Below, in pieces: positions 18,101-26,860 of a stretch of 52,591 bases of DNA (position 1 is its first letter; every line of letters starts with the position of its first letter). Position numbers and translations under genes: made by a program. The notes below the pieces were generated by a model. The model was not told the origin of the DNA. It was given only the letters and a program-made list of their open reading frames with translations, and did no database searches. This stretch comes from an uncultured Clostridia bacterium. Lineage in GTDB: Bacteria > Bacillota > Clostridia > TANB77 > CAG-508. Location of the stretch: contig CALXUT010000008.1 in the NCBI GenBank assembly GCA_944391755.1, forward strand, positions 1 to 52,591, in the 5' to 3' direction.

Positions 18101-18122
18101 ATATATAGGATGGTGGTTAATC

Positions 18123-19457
18123 ATGAAATTGCTAAGAAGAAAAGTAGATGAATTTTTGATAGATTGGAAAAATAAGCCAGATAAAAAGCCTTTAATAATA
18201 AAAGGAGCAAGACAAATTGGAAAAACAGAATCTATTAAAAATTTTGCAAAAAATAATTATAAAAATGTAATTGAAATAAATTTCGTGCTACAAAAGCAAT
18301 ATAAAGATATTTTTGATGATGGGTTTGAAGTTGACACTATTATAAAAAATATATCATTAAGAAATCCTAACCTTGAATTTATACCAGGTGAGACATTAAT
18401 ATTTTTTGATGAATTACAAGATTGTATTAATTGTGCAACTTCATTAAAATCATTTAATCAAGATGGAAGATATGATGTTATATGTTCTGGCTCTCTTATG
18501 GGAATTAACTATAATGAGATTGAATCTAATAGTGTAGGCAATAAAGAAGATTATGAAATGTATTCAATGGATTTCGAAGAATTTCTTTGGGCAAAAGGTT
18601 ACAAAGAAGAACAAATTGAAAATTTATATAAGCATATGATAAATCTAACTCCATTATCAAATACAGAACTTTCAGTAATGTTTGAAAATTTTAAAGAATA
18701 TATGGTAATTGGAGGAATGCCTGCTATTGTAAACTCTTTTATAAAAAACAACAATTATAGTGGGACATTGAAGATGCAAGAACAAATCCTTAAAGATTAT
18801 GAAGAAGATATAACGAAATATGCAAATGGATTAGATCAGGGAAAAATTTTGAATGTATATCGTAAGATTCCTACATTTTTAGGAAATGAAAACAAAAAAT
18901 TTCAAATTTCAAAAGTAGAACAAGGTGCAAGAAACCGTGAATATGTAGGAACTATAGATTGGCTAAATAATGCAGGAATAATAAATATTTGTTATTGTAT
19001 GGAACAACCAGAACTTCCATTAGGAGGCAACTATAATCCTGATAATTTTAGATTATTTTTTAGGGATACTGGATTGCTAATTGGATCTTTAGATGAAGAA
19101 TCGCAAGAAGATTTAAGAAATAATAAAAATTTCAATACTTATAAAGGTGCAATTTATGAAAATATAGTTGGAGATATGCTTGTAAAGCAAGGATATAAAT
19201 TATATTTTTATAAAAATGAAAAAGGAACAATTGAGATGGACTTCTTCATCAGAGATAAAAATTCTCTAATTCCAGTAGAGGTAAAAGCGATAGATAGTGC
19301 CACAGTTTCATTAAATAACTTAGTTGAAAGTGAAAAATACAAAGATATAAAATATGGAATAAAATTGGGATATAAAAATATAGGATTTAATGGTAAATTT
19401 TATACTTTTCCATATTTTTTGACATTTCTTCTAAAAAGATACTTGAAAGAAAAATAG
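18123..19457 (+). CDS. AAA ATPase with DUF4143 domain
   Basis: Function of this widespread family is not settled; members are often linked to mobile or toxin-like genes. 444 residues. Walker A G-A-R-Q-I-G-K-T and Walker B L-I-F-F-D-E-L-Q-D are in the N-terminal third (AAA_14). The central DUF4143 region follows. The C-terminus has a PD-(D/E)xK-like pattern: Y-E-N-I-V, then E-M-D-F-F-I, then P-V-E-V-K-A. The start at 18123 follows GGATGGTGG; an upstream in-frame ATG at 18081 overlaps the promoter. It lies between two copies of the ZIP gene 3' end, which indicates insertion. Confidence 0.88.
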   Translation: MKLLRRKVDEFLIDWKNKPDKKPLIIKGARQIGKTESIKNFAKNNYKNVIEINFVLQKQYKDIFDDGFEVDTIIKNISLRNPNLEFIPGETLIFFDELQDCINCATSLKSFNQDGRYDVICSGSLMGINYNEIESNSVGNKEDYEMYSMDFEEFLWAKGYKEEQIENLYKHMINLTPLSNTELSVMFENFKEYMVIGGMPAIVNSFIKNNNYSGTLKMQEQILKDYEEDITKYANGLDQGKILNVYRKIPTFLGNENKKFQISKVEQGARNREYVGTIDWLNNAGIINICYCMEQPELPLGGNYNPDNFRLFFRDTGLLIGSLDEESQEDLRNNKNFNTYKGAIYENIVGDMLVKQGYKLYFYKNEKGTIEMDFFIRDKNSLIPVEVKAIDSATVSLNNLVESEKYKDIKYGIKLGYKNIGFNGKFYTFPYFLTFLLKRYLKEK

Positions 19458-19493
19458 GATTCAATTTAGGAATATTTGTAACTGTACTTTAAA
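19454..19493 (+). repeat. Direct repeat flanking the AAA/DUF4143 gene, right copy
   Basis: Matches the ZIP gene 3' end (17966-18010) over roughly 40 bases with few mismatches and one short gap, including AGGAATATTTGTAACTGTA. It starts at the stop of the AAA gene and has no coding role here. Confidence 0.7.
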
Positions 19494-19496
19494 GTA

Positions 19497-19525
19497 TTGC
19501 AAATTCATAAAAAATATAGTAAAAT
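19497..19525 (+). promoter_or_regulatory. Putative sigma-A promoter for pcrA
   Basis: TTGCAA, 17-bp spacer, TAAAAT, 37 nt before the pcrA start. Confidence 0.5.
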
Positions 19526-19562
19526 ACAAACATGCATTTGAAAAAAGAAAGGATATAAAATC

Positions 19563-21875
19563 ATGGATGAAATATTAAAAGGACTAAATGATAAACAATA
19601 TGAAGCAGTAGTAAATACAGAAGGACCTTGTTTGGTAATCGCAGGAGCAGGAAGTGGAAAAACAAAAGTATTAACACATAAAATAGCTTATTTAGTAGAA
19701 GAAAAAAAGGTATTGCCTTGGAATATTTTGGCAATTACTTTTACAAATAAAGCAGCAAATGAAATGAAAGAAAGAATTAATAACTTAGTTGGTGAAGCAT
19801 CAAATGATATGTGGGTAGGAACATTTCACTCTATATGTGTAAGGATTTTAAGAAAATTCATAGATAGAATAGGATTTAATTCATCTTTTATCATATTTGA
19901 TACAACAGATCAAAAAACATTAGTAAAACAATGTCTAAAAGACTTACAAATGGATGAAAAATTATTTAATGATAGAGCTGTATTATCAGAGATTAGTAAT
20001 GCTAAAAATGATATGCTAGAACCTGATAGCTATGCTTTAAAATCTCATGGAGATTTTAGAAAAGAAAAAATAAGTGAAGTATATACTTTATATCAAAAAA
20101 GATTAAAAGAAAATAATGCAATCGATTTTGACGATATTATTAATTATACCATAAAAATACTAATGGAAAATCCAGATATATTGGAATATTATTCCAATAA
20201 ATTCAAATATATTTTAGTAGATGAGTACCAAGATACCAATAAATCTCAATTTACATTAGTAACTATGTTAGCTTCAAAACATGGAAATATCACAGCAGTA
20301 GGTGATAGCGACCAGGGAATTTATAGTTTTAGAGGAGCAGATATTTCTAATATATTAAACTTTGAAAAAGATTTTCCAGGAACAAAAATCATAAAACTAG
20401 AGCAAAATTATAGATGTACAGGAAATATATTGAAAGTTGCCAATTCAGTAATTAAAAATAATGAAACAAAATATGATAAAAAGCTATGGACAGAAAATGA
20501 AGTAGGAAACTTACCAAAAATATTTTCTGCAGATAATGAATATGATGAAGGAAGATATATTGCAGAACAAATAGAACATTTAAGAAGAGAAGAATATTAC
20601 AAATACTCAGATTTTGCAGTATTGTATAGAATGAACACACAATCAAGGGCAATAGAAGAAATATTAAGAAGAGAAGGAATTCCTTATAAAATTGTAGGGG
20701 GTTTAAAATTCTATGAAAGAAAAGAAATAAAAGACATTATTTCCTATTTAAGATTAGTACAAAATCCAGCAGATAATTTAAGTTTAAATAGAATTATTAA
20801 TGAACCAAAAAGAGGAATTGGAAAAACGAGTTTAGATAATGTTTCACAAGTTGCTGAGCAAAATAATTTATCTATGTATGAAGTTATAAAAAATGCAGAA
20901 CAATATGGATTAAATAGAGTATATTTAAATTCACGAGAATTTGTCAATTGCATGGAGGAATTTATTTCCAAAAAAGATGAACTAAAAATATCAGAATTAA
21001 TCAAAAAGATTCTAAAAGATACAGGATATACAAAAGCTCTTGAAAATGAAAATACAATAGAAGCGGAAAATAGAATTGCCAATTTAGATGAATTTTTAAC
21101 AGTTGCCATCGAATTTGAAGAAGAGTCTGCAGATAATCGATTAAGTGACTTCCTAGAAGGAATTACACTATCAAGTGATTTAGACAATATGGAAGAAACA
21201 GAAGAATCTGTTACTCTAATGACATTACATAGTGCAAAAGGACTTGAATTTCCAGTAGTATTTTTAGTGGGAATGGAAGAAGGAATATTCCCAGGATATA
21301 AATCGATTGGAGAGCAAAAAGAATTAGAAGAAGAAAGAAGATTATGCTATGTAGGAATTACAAGAGCAAAAGAAAATTTATTCTTAACAAATAGTAAACA
21401 GAGAACAACTTTCGGTTCTACTACGCACAATCCACCATCTAGATTTTTACAAGAAATTCCAAAAGAATTACTAGATGGATATGAAGACGCATTAGATAAC
21501 AATATATCAAAAGAAAGTAATCCTTTTGGAAATAGTGGATATACATGGAGTTATGGAAATAAAAATAATGGTAATATAAAAACATACAAAGTACAAGAAC
21601 CACAATATGCTTCAGCAGCTTCAAAACCAAATACAGGATTTGCTTTTAGAACAGCAGAAAGTTTTTTAAATAATTTAAATAAAAAATCTGAGGGAACAGA
21701 TATAGATTTATCAGGATATCAATCAGGTGTAAGAGTATATCACAAGAAATTTGGAGAAGGTACAATCAATTATGTAGAAGAAGAAGGAAATGATTTAAAA
21801 GTGGATATCAATTTTGATAAAGTAGGACATAAGAGATTAATGGCAAGATTTGCAGGATTAGAAATTATTGAATAG
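19563..21875 (+). CDS. pcrA: ATP-dependent DNA helicase PcrA/UvrD
   Basis: Superfamily 1 3'-5' helicase for repair and for clearing replication obstacles. 770 residues. Motifs in order: Q-motif region L-N-D-K-Q-Y-E-A-V, Walker A A-G-A-G-S-G-K-T, motif Ia T-F-T-N-K-A-A-N-E-M, Walker B V-D-E-Y-Q-D-T-N, motif III G-D-S-D-Q-G-I-Y-S-F-R-G-A, motif IV Q-N-Y-R-C, motif V T-L-H-S-A-K-G-L-E-F, and motif VI Y-V-G-I-T-R-A. The C-terminal Tudor-like tail (R-V-Y-H-K-K-F-G-E-G) that contacts RNA polymerase in PcrA is also present. Confidence 0.97.
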   Translation: MDEILKGLNDKQYEAVVNTEGPCLVIAGAGSGKTKVLTHKIAYLVEEKKVLPWNILAITFTNKAANEMKERINNLVGEASNDMWVGTFHSICVRILRKFIDRIGFNSSFIIFDTTDQKTLVKQCLKDLQMDEKLFNDRAVLSEISNAKNDMLEPDSYALKSHGDFRKEKISEVYTLYQKRLKENNAIDFDDIINYTIKILMENPDILEYYSNKFKYILVDEYQDTNKSQFTLVTMLASKHGNITAVGDSDQGIYSFRGADISNILNFEKDFPGTKIIKLEQNYRCTGNILKVANSVIKNNETKYDKKLWTENEVGNLPKIFSADNEYDEGRYIAEQIEHLRREEYYKYSDFAVLYRMNTQSRAIEEILRREGIPYKIVGGLKFYERKEIKDIISYLRLVQNPADNLSLNRIINEPKRGIGKTSLDNVSQVAEQNNLSMYEVIKNAEQYGLNRVYLNSREFVNCMEEFISKKDELKISELIKKILKDTGYTKALENENTIEAENRIANLDEFLTVAIEFEEESADNRLSDFLEGITLSSDLDNMEETEESVTLMTLHSAKGLEFPVVFLVGMEEGIFPGYKSIGEQKELEEERRLCYVGITRAKENLFLTNSKQRTTFGSTTHNPPSRFLQEIPKELLDGYEDALDNNISKESNPFGNSGYTWSYGNKNNGNIKTYKVQEPQYASAASKPNTGFAFRTAESFLNNLNKKSEGTDIDLSGYQSGVRVYHKKFGEGTINYVEEEGNDLKVDINFDKVGHKRLMARFAGLEIIE

Positions 21876-21901
21876 AAATTATATAAAAGGAGAAATATTT
21901 T

Positions 21902-22459
21902 ATGAAAAAGATTGCAATAGACATGGATGATGTAATTTGTGATGGAGGTTTTTTATACTTAGTAAATCAATTTTTAGGTACACAATATACGATAAAAAAT
22001 ATAAAAAGCTATTATATACAAGATGTAATTCCTAAAGAAAAAATGGAAGACTGGAAAAAATTTTATATAAAATATAATTTATATGACCATGTTAATTTTA
22101 TAGAGAATGCTTATGATGTAATGAAAAGATTAAGTGAGTATTATGAATTATATATATTAACAGCATATGTACATAGAGATGTTCCAGAATTTTCTGGAGA
22201 AATTCTGAAACAAAAATATGATTGGTTATACAAAGAATTGCCATTTATATCTCCTAATAATTATATTTTTACAAATGATAAATCAGTCATTAATTGTGAT
22301 ATAAGAATTGATGATAAATTATCCAATTTAATGGGACCTTCTGAGATAAAAATTCTATTTGATAGTTATCATAATCAGGGACATACAGATCAGAAACTAG
22401 CTAACTTAAGTATTATTAGAGCAAAAGGATGGAAAGATATTGAAAAAATATTAATATAA
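21902..22459 (+). CDS. HAD-superfamily 5'-nucleotidase (NT5C type)
   Basis: Probably dephosphorylates (deoxy)ribonucleoside monophosphates. 185 residues. The HAD motif I, I-D-M-D-D-V, is at the N-terminus with the nucleophile and acid aspartates; motif II is around I-L-T-A-Y; K-S-V-I-N-C-D-I-R-I-D-D supplies motifs III and IV. The pattern matches the NT5C family. AAAGGAG precedes the start. It is 26 nt after pcrA and likely transcribed with it; a terminator follows. Confidence 0.82.
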   Translation: MKKIAIDMDDVICDGGFLYLVNQFLGTQYTIKNIKSYYIQDVIPKEKMEDWKKFYIKYNLYDHVNFIENAYDVMKRLSEYYELYILTAYVHRDVPEFSGEILKQKYDWLYKELPFISPNNYIFTNDKSVINCDIRIDDKLSNLMGPSEIKILFDSYHNQGHTDQKLANLSIIRAKGWKDIEKILI

Positions 22460-22466
22460 AGTTGCA

Positions 22467-22502
22467 AAAGTAGGTATATAAAATGAATTTATACCTACTT
22501 TT
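22467..22502. terminator. Terminator after the nucleotidase gene
   Basis: 12-bp stem AAAGTAGGTATA / TATACCTACTTT with an 11-nt loop, closed by a T-run. Confidence 0.8.
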
Positions 22503-22568
22503 TATTGTATAAAATTAGAAAAAATATACATAATAAATATAGATTATAAAAAGAAAGGAATGATTTAA

Positions 22569-22757
22569 ATGGCAGATTTAACACAAGTTGAATTACAACA
22601 TTTAAGACACTTAATAGGAGCACATGAAACTGCATATCAAAAATTAAACACATATGCAAATCAAGTACAAGATGCACAAATAAAGCAGATGTTTACGAAA
22701 TCAGCACAAGATGCATTAAACACAAAACAAAAATTAATGGGATTTTTAAATAATTAA
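22569..22757 (+). CDS. Small CotF-like spore coat protein
   Basis: A 62-residue helical protein resembling half of the ferritin-like CotF coat-protein fold: L-R-H-L-I-G-A-H-E-T-A-Y-Q-K-L, then Y-A-N-Q-V-Q-D-A-Q-I-K-Q-M-F. GAAAGGAATG precedes the ATG. It stands 15 nt before a second protein of the same type, so the pair may form one coat component. Family assignment is by pattern and composition. Confidence 0.72.
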   Translation: MADLTQVELQHLRHLIGAHETAYQKLNTYANQVQDAQIKQMFTKSAQDALNTKQKLMGFLNN

Positions 22758-22772
22758 AAGGAGAGATTAAAA

Positions 22773-23021
22773 ATGAATGAAAAAACAATGGTTAACGACA
22801 TATTGGGAAGTGTAAAAGCAGACTTAACTGCATATCAAACAGCTATTTCAGAAACTGAAAATATGCAATTAAGACAAACATTTCAACAAATAAGAAATAA
22901 TGATGAAAGTTTCCAATATGAATTATTTAAAGTAGCAAATGCGAAAGGATATTATAAACCGGCACAAAAAGCTACAACGACAGAAGTTGAAACAGTTAAA
23001 ACAGAACTACAACAAGGCTAA
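22773..23021 (+). CDS. CotF-family spore coat protein
   Basis: 82 residues, helical, with the clostridial coat-protein pattern M-V-N-D-I-L-G-S-V-K-A-D-L-T-A-Y-Q-T-A-I-S-E-T, Q-L-R-Q-T-F-Q-Q-I-R-N-N-D, and the terminal G-Y-Y-K-P-A-Q-K-A. AAAGGAG precedes the start. Forms a two-gene unit with the preceding coat protein and ends at a strong terminator. Expected expression is in the mother cell late in sporulation, but I cannot define a sigma-K promoter with confidence. Confidence 0.78.
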   Translation: MNEKTMVNDILGSVKADLTAYQTAISETENMQLRQTFQQIRNNDESFQYELFKVANAKGYYKPAQKATTTEVETVKTELQQG

Positions 23022-23026
23022 AAGTA

Positions 23027-23056
23027 AAAATCCAGTGTCAATTGATACTGGATTTT
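23027..23056. terminator. Terminator after the coat protein pair
   Basis: Nearly perfect inverted repeat: AAAATCCAGT with ACTGGATTTT around a TCAATTGA centre. Confidence 0.75.
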
Positions 23057-23210
23057 ATCTTGCTTCAGTCACAAAACACAGAAAAAAAGAATAAAAAAGA
23101 GTAAATTAAAGAAAAGCAAAGTAAAAATAAAAAATACAGCTAAAATGAAAAATTGCAAAAAACAATAATTAAATATACAATACAAAAAAATGATGCAAAG
23201 GAGAAATATA

Positions 23211-24215
23211 ATGTTAAAAAAGGTACTGGTATTTGCAAGAAAATCAATGAAACTTACAATACTAATTGCTATTTCTATATTTTTAATCATATGTGCAGTT
23301 GTATTATTTTTTAAACCAATATATAGCGTTACAATAGATGGCGAACATGTTGGCTATAGTGGTGATAAAAGTGCTCTACAAGCGAGAATTAATGCTTATA
23401 TAGAAAGTGGAGATGGAGGAGATAACAGTAATATAGCCTTTGTTCAAATAAATAATTTACCAGAATATAAATTATGTTTATTAAAGAGAAATGTTGTAAC
23501 AAATGATGAAGAAATATTTGATAAAATAAAGCAATCAGGTGTAATTTACTATAAATATTATGCAATAATGGAAGATGAACAAGAAAAAGCATTCGTATCA
23601 AATTTTTCTGAAGCTGAACAAATTGTAACACAACTAAAAGAAAAAGAAAGTACAAATATTGACAAAATATCAATAGCAGAATTATATGAAACAAACTTAC
23701 AAGAGTTTACGACAGTGGAAAATGCGGTAGCGTCATTATATGTAAAGAAAGTTGTACCTGTAACAACTACAAAGAAAAAAACTAGCAGTGGAAAAGTAAA
23801 TACATCATCTAATGTTTCCTATCAGAAAGTTTCTTTAGGAATTAATTTAATACGACCTATATCTGGAACAATAACATCAAGATTTGGAGAAAGAAGCAGT
23901 ATAAGGGTTAGTAATCACACAGGTTTAGATATAGCTGCACCAAGAGGAACACCTATAAAGGCAGCTGCATCAGGTACAGTAACATTTTCAGGACGATCAG
24001 GTTCCTATGGGTATATGGTTGTAATAATACATGAAAATGGCATTCAAACATATTATGCACATTGTAGCAAATTATATGTTTCAACAGGTACATATGTAAA
24101 TCAAGGAGATGTAATAGCAGCTGTAGGAAGTACAGGGAACAGTACAGGAAATCACTTACATCTAGAAATAAGGGTTAATGGAGTAGCTTATAACCCACAA
24201 TATTATTTATATTAA
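23211..24215 (+). CDS. Membrane-anchored M23 metallopeptidase (LytM domain)
   Basis: Peptidoglycan endopeptidase candidate. From the ATG at 23211 (after AAAGGAGAAATA) it is 334 residues: a membrane helix at about 15-38, an external domain (V-T-I-D-G-E-H-V-G-Y and following), a Ser/Thr/Lys linker, and a C-terminal M23 domain. The zinc residues are intact (N-H-T-G-L-D-I-A-A-P and H-L-H-L-E-I-R), with Y-Y-A-H-C-S in between, so it should be active, unlike SpoIIQ-type inactive forms. It follows spore coat genes, but a sporulation role is inference from position. Confidence 0.9.
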   Translation: MLKKVLVFARKSMKLTILIAISIFLIICAVVLFFKPIYSVTIDGEHVGYSGDKSALQARINAYIESGDGGDNSNIAFVQINNLPEYKLCLLKRNVVTNDEEIFDKIKQSGVIYYKYYAIMEDEQEKAFVSNFSEAEQIVTQLKEKESTNIDKISIAELYETNLQEFTTVENAVASLYVKKVVPVTTTKKKTSSGKVNTSSNVSYQKVSLGINLIRPISGTITSRFGERSSIRVSNHTGLDIAAPRGTPIKAAASGTVTFSGRSGSYGYMVVIIHENGIQTYYAHCSKLYVSTGTYVNQGDVIAAVGSTGNSTGNHLHLEIRVNGVAYNPQYYLY

Positions 24216-24218
24216 AAT

Positions 24219-24243
24219 AAAGAGTACATTTTATGTACTCTTT
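24219..24243. terminator. Bidirectional terminator between the M23 peptidase and mecA
   Basis: Perfect 10-bp stem AAAGAGTACA / TGTACTCTTT with a 5-nt loop between convergent genes. Confidence 0.75.
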
Positions 24244-24805
24244 ATATAATTTTTATTCCTTCAACAATAGCATTTTTTTCATATATTATTTTTCCATATT
24301 CATTAATAATACCTTCCAATTTATAAGGATAATAAATATGCTCTCCAAATTCATCAAACACATTTATAATGCCTAGAGGAATGTTTAGATAATCATTAAT
24401 AAACAAGTAATATGTATTATTATAGAGATATAATGAAAACTGTTCTGAAAAATTTTCTAAATTAATAATTGTTGTATTTTTAATATGGGTACATAAATCT
24501 AAAAAATCCTCAAAATTTTCAAATTTATAAATTAAACTTATAGGAGTCGCCTTATTATAATCAGCTAATTTAGTAATAGTAAAAGCTAATCCTCCGCCCG
24601 AATATTTTACAGCTTCAACTAATAATTTACAATCTTCAGTTTTGAAATCTAATTCATTTTCGGCTTTTAAAAGCAAGTATTCTAAAAGTTTTTGAGATAT
24701 GGAACTATCCGCAAAAAACTCTTTGGTTGAAATATTATTTAAAATTAAATCTTTTGCAGTAAAAATGACTTTAATTTTACTATCTGTTAATTTTTCAAAT
24801 TTCAT
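24242..24805 (-). CDS. mecA: Adaptor protein MecA
   Basis: Delivers substrates to the ClpC/ClpP protease; in Bacillus it controls competence, sporulation and motility. 187 residues. The N-terminal domain (M-K-F-E-K-L-T-D-S-K-I-K-V, F-F-A-D-S-S-I-S-Q-K-L-L-E-Y-L-L-L-K-A) and the G-G-G-L-A-F-T-I-T-K-L segment fit MecA. The C-terminal ClpC-binding half is present and divergent. The start at 24805 follows GGAGG; an in-frame ATG at 24892 is unlikely. Hairpin copy 2 lies just upstream, between mecA and radC. Confidence 0.8.
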   Translation of the reverse strand: MKFEKLTDSKIKVIFTAKDLILNNISTKEFFADSSISQKLLEYLLLKAENELDFKTEDCKLLVEAVKYSGGGLAFTITKLADYNKATPISLIYKFENFEDFLDLCTHIKNTTIINLENFSEQFSLYLYNNTYYLFINDYLNIPLGIINVFDEFGEHIYYPYKLEGIINEYGKIIYEKNAIVEGIKII

Positions 24806-24901
24806 TCGAAAACCTCCATCACCTTGTAAATATATTATACTACTATTACTATTATATTTAAAGGAACAATTTTTGGTAATTAGATTAATCATATTTATAA
24901 G

Positions 24902-24983
24902 GTATATATATTCATATTTCTTAGCAAAAACATAGCTGGGGTCTTCCTATGGGTCTTTGCTTTCGAAATATGAATATGTATAC
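24902..24983 (-). repeat. Structured hairpin element, copy 2
   Basis: On the minus strand the apical core is identical to copy 1 (ATAGGAAGACC then CCCAGCTATG), the inner stem is GCAAA/TTTGC, and the outer stem is 19 bp (24902-24920 with 24965-24983, one wobble). The outer stem has no similarity to that of copy 1. It lies between divergent mecA and radC and has no T-run, so it is not simply a terminator. Confidence 0.8.
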
Positions 24984-25020
24984 TTTTATGTAATAAGATT
25001 TAAAAAAATTCCCAGAATAC

Positions 25021-25049
25021 TTGAAAAAAACACAAAATCAATATATAAT
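25021..25049 (+). promoter_or_regulatory. Sigma-A-type promoter for the radC-mre operon
   Basis: TTGAAA, 17-bp spacer, TATAAT at 25044-25049, about 50 nt before radC. Confidence 0.6.
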
Positions 25050-25099
25050 AGTAGCACGGTATAATAGGAATTTCCGTAGGGGCAGAATCGGAGGAGATA

Positions 25100-25813
25100 A
25101 TGTCAATCAAAATGAAAGAATTACCAATGACGGAAAGACCATATGAGAAATTAGAACAATATGGCGAAAAGTTTTTAACCAATGCAGAATTACTTGCAAT
25201 CATAATTAAAACAGGTACTAAAGAAGAAACTGCACTAGAGCTTGCACAAAAAATACTCAAATTAAATGATAATGAAGAAAAAGAAGGATTGAATTTTTTA
25301 AGGGAACTAGCAGTAGAAGAATTTATGAAAATAAAAGGTATAGGAAAAGTAAAAGCAATACAATTAAAAGCAGTATGTGAGATAGCAACAAGAATGAATA
25401 CAGTAATACCTTATAGAGAAAAAAGAATACGAAAACCTCAAGATATAGCCGAGATACTAATAGAAAAAATGAGATTTGAAAAACAAGAGATATTAAAAGT
25501 TGCACTGTTAAATAACAAAAACAACTTGTTGAAAATGAAAGATATTGCAATAGGTAGTGGCAATTTTGTTGTAGCAACAATAAAATCTGTATTAAATGAA
25601 GCAGTAAAAATAGAAGCGGCAAAAATTATATTAATACATAACCATCCTTCAGGAGATTCAACACCAAGTAATGCTGACATAGAATTTACCAATAAAGTAG
25701 GACAAGCTGCTAAAATATTAGGAATACAGTTATTAGATCATATTGTAATAGGAGAAAAAAGTTATACAAGTATCTTTTCACAAAAATTAACTCAAAATGA
25801 AAGGGAAGAATAA
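25100..25813 (+). CDS. radC: RadC / UPF0758 family JAB-domain protein
   Basis: 237 residues. An N-terminal helix-hairpin-helix region (I-K-G-I-G-K-V-K-A-I-Q-L) is followed by a JAMM metalloprotease-like domain: H-N-H-P-S-G-D-S-T-P-S-N-A-D with the metal ligands present. The family's biochemical role remains uncertain despite the radC name. GGAGGAGATA precedes the start. Only two bases separate it from mreB, as in many Bacillota, so it leads the cell-shape operon. Confidence 0.92.
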   Translation: MSIKMKELPMTERPYEKLEQYGEKFLTNAELLAIIIKTGTKEETALELAQKILKLNDNEEKEGLNFLRELAVEEFMKIKGIGKVKAIQLKAVCEIATRMNTVIPYREKRIRKPQDIAEILIEKMRFEKQEILKVALLNNKNNLLKMKDIAIGSGNFVVATIKSVLNEAVKIEAAKIILIHNHPSGDSTPSNADIEFTNKVGQAAKILGIQLLDHIVIGEKSYTSIFSQKLTQNEREE

Positions 25814-25815
25814 AT

Positions 25816-26844
25816 ATGAATTTTTTGTCATTCAAATCTAAGGACATAGGAATAGATTTAGGCACAGCTAATATATTAGTCACTGTAAAAGGAAAGGGAA
25901 TTATTTTAAGAGAACCTTCTGTAATTGCAGTAGATTCAAAGACAGGAAATATTTTAGCTACGGGAGCTGAAGCAAAAGAAATGCTTGGAAGAACACCAAA
26001 AGAAATTAATGCAATAAGACCATTAAAAGATGGTGTCATTGCAGACTTTACTGCAACTAAATTATTGTTAAAAAATATATTAGAAAGAGTTTGTAAAAGA
26101 TATAATGCAATAAGACCAAGAGTACTAGTTGGAGTTCCATCAGGTATTACAGAAGTTGAAGAAAGGGCTGTAGAAGAGACAATCATACATGCTGGAGCGC
26201 GAGAAGTATATTTAGTAGAAGAACCAATGGCTGCAGCGATTGGAGCAGGGATAGAAATAGAAGAACCAAGTGGAAATATCATTGTAGATATTGGTGGAGG
26301 GACAACTGAAGTTGCTGTAATATCTTTAGGAGGTATTGTAATTAGTAATTCTATAAGGATTGCTGGTGATGAATTAGATGAAGATATTATTAATTATGTA
26401 AAAAAAGAATTAAATTTAGCAATAGGAGACGTAACAGCAGAGCAAATTAAAAAGCAAATAGGATGTGCTATGCCATTAATGACACAAATGTCCATGGAAA
26501 TAAAAGGGAGAGATTTAAATGATGGTTTGCCAAGAACAGTAGAAATTACATCAGATCAAGTTGAAGAAGCAATGAAAGAATCCATAGATAAGATTGTAGA
26601 AGTTGTAAAAGTTACTTTAGAGAAAACACCACCAGAGCTTGCATCTGACATAATGGAAAAGGGAATTGTATTATCTGGAGGAGGAGCTTTAATACAAAAT
26701 TTGGATAAATTGATAAGCTTAGAAACGGGTATGCCAGTATATATAGCAGATGAACCATTAGATTGTGTAGTAAGAGGAACAGAAAAAACATTACAAGATA
26801 TCGAAAAATTAAGAAATGTTTTGGCAAATTCTAGAAAAAGATAA
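25816..26844 (+). CDS. mreB: Rod shape-determining protein MreB
   Basis: Bacterial actin that positions peptidoglycan synthesis along the cell cylinder. 342 residues, full length. Actin ATPase motifs: I-G-I-D-L-G-T-A-N-I-L-V (phosphate 1), I-V-D-I-G-G-G-T-T-E-V-A-V (phosphate 2), and G-I-V-L-S-G-G-G-A-L-I (adenosine). The N-terminal F-L-S-F-K-S-K is a likely membrane-touching segment. Followed by mreC and mreD in the usual order. Confidence 0.97.
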   Translation: MNFLSFKSKDIGIDLGTANILVTVKGKGIILREPSVIAVDSKTGNILATGAEAKEMLGRTPKEINAIRPLKDGVIADFTATKLLLKNILERVCKRYNAIRPRVLVGVPSGITEVEERAVEETIIHAGAREVYLVEEPMAAAIGAGIEIEEPSGNIIVDIGGGTTEVAVISLGGIVISNSIRIAGDELDEDIINYVKKELNLAIGDVTAEQIKKQIGCAMPLMTQMSMEIKGRDLNDGLPRTVEITSDQVEEAMKESIDKIVEVVKVTLEKTPPELASDIMEKGIVLSGGGALIQNLDKLISLETGMPVYIADEPLDCVVRGTEKTLQDIEKLRNVLANSRKR

Positions 26845-26860
26845 TGAAGGAAGAGAATAG

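Noticed and set aside
25710..26282. 190-residue ORF antisense to radC and mreB
   Set aside because: Overlaps two well-supported genes; sequence is the complement of mreB motifs.
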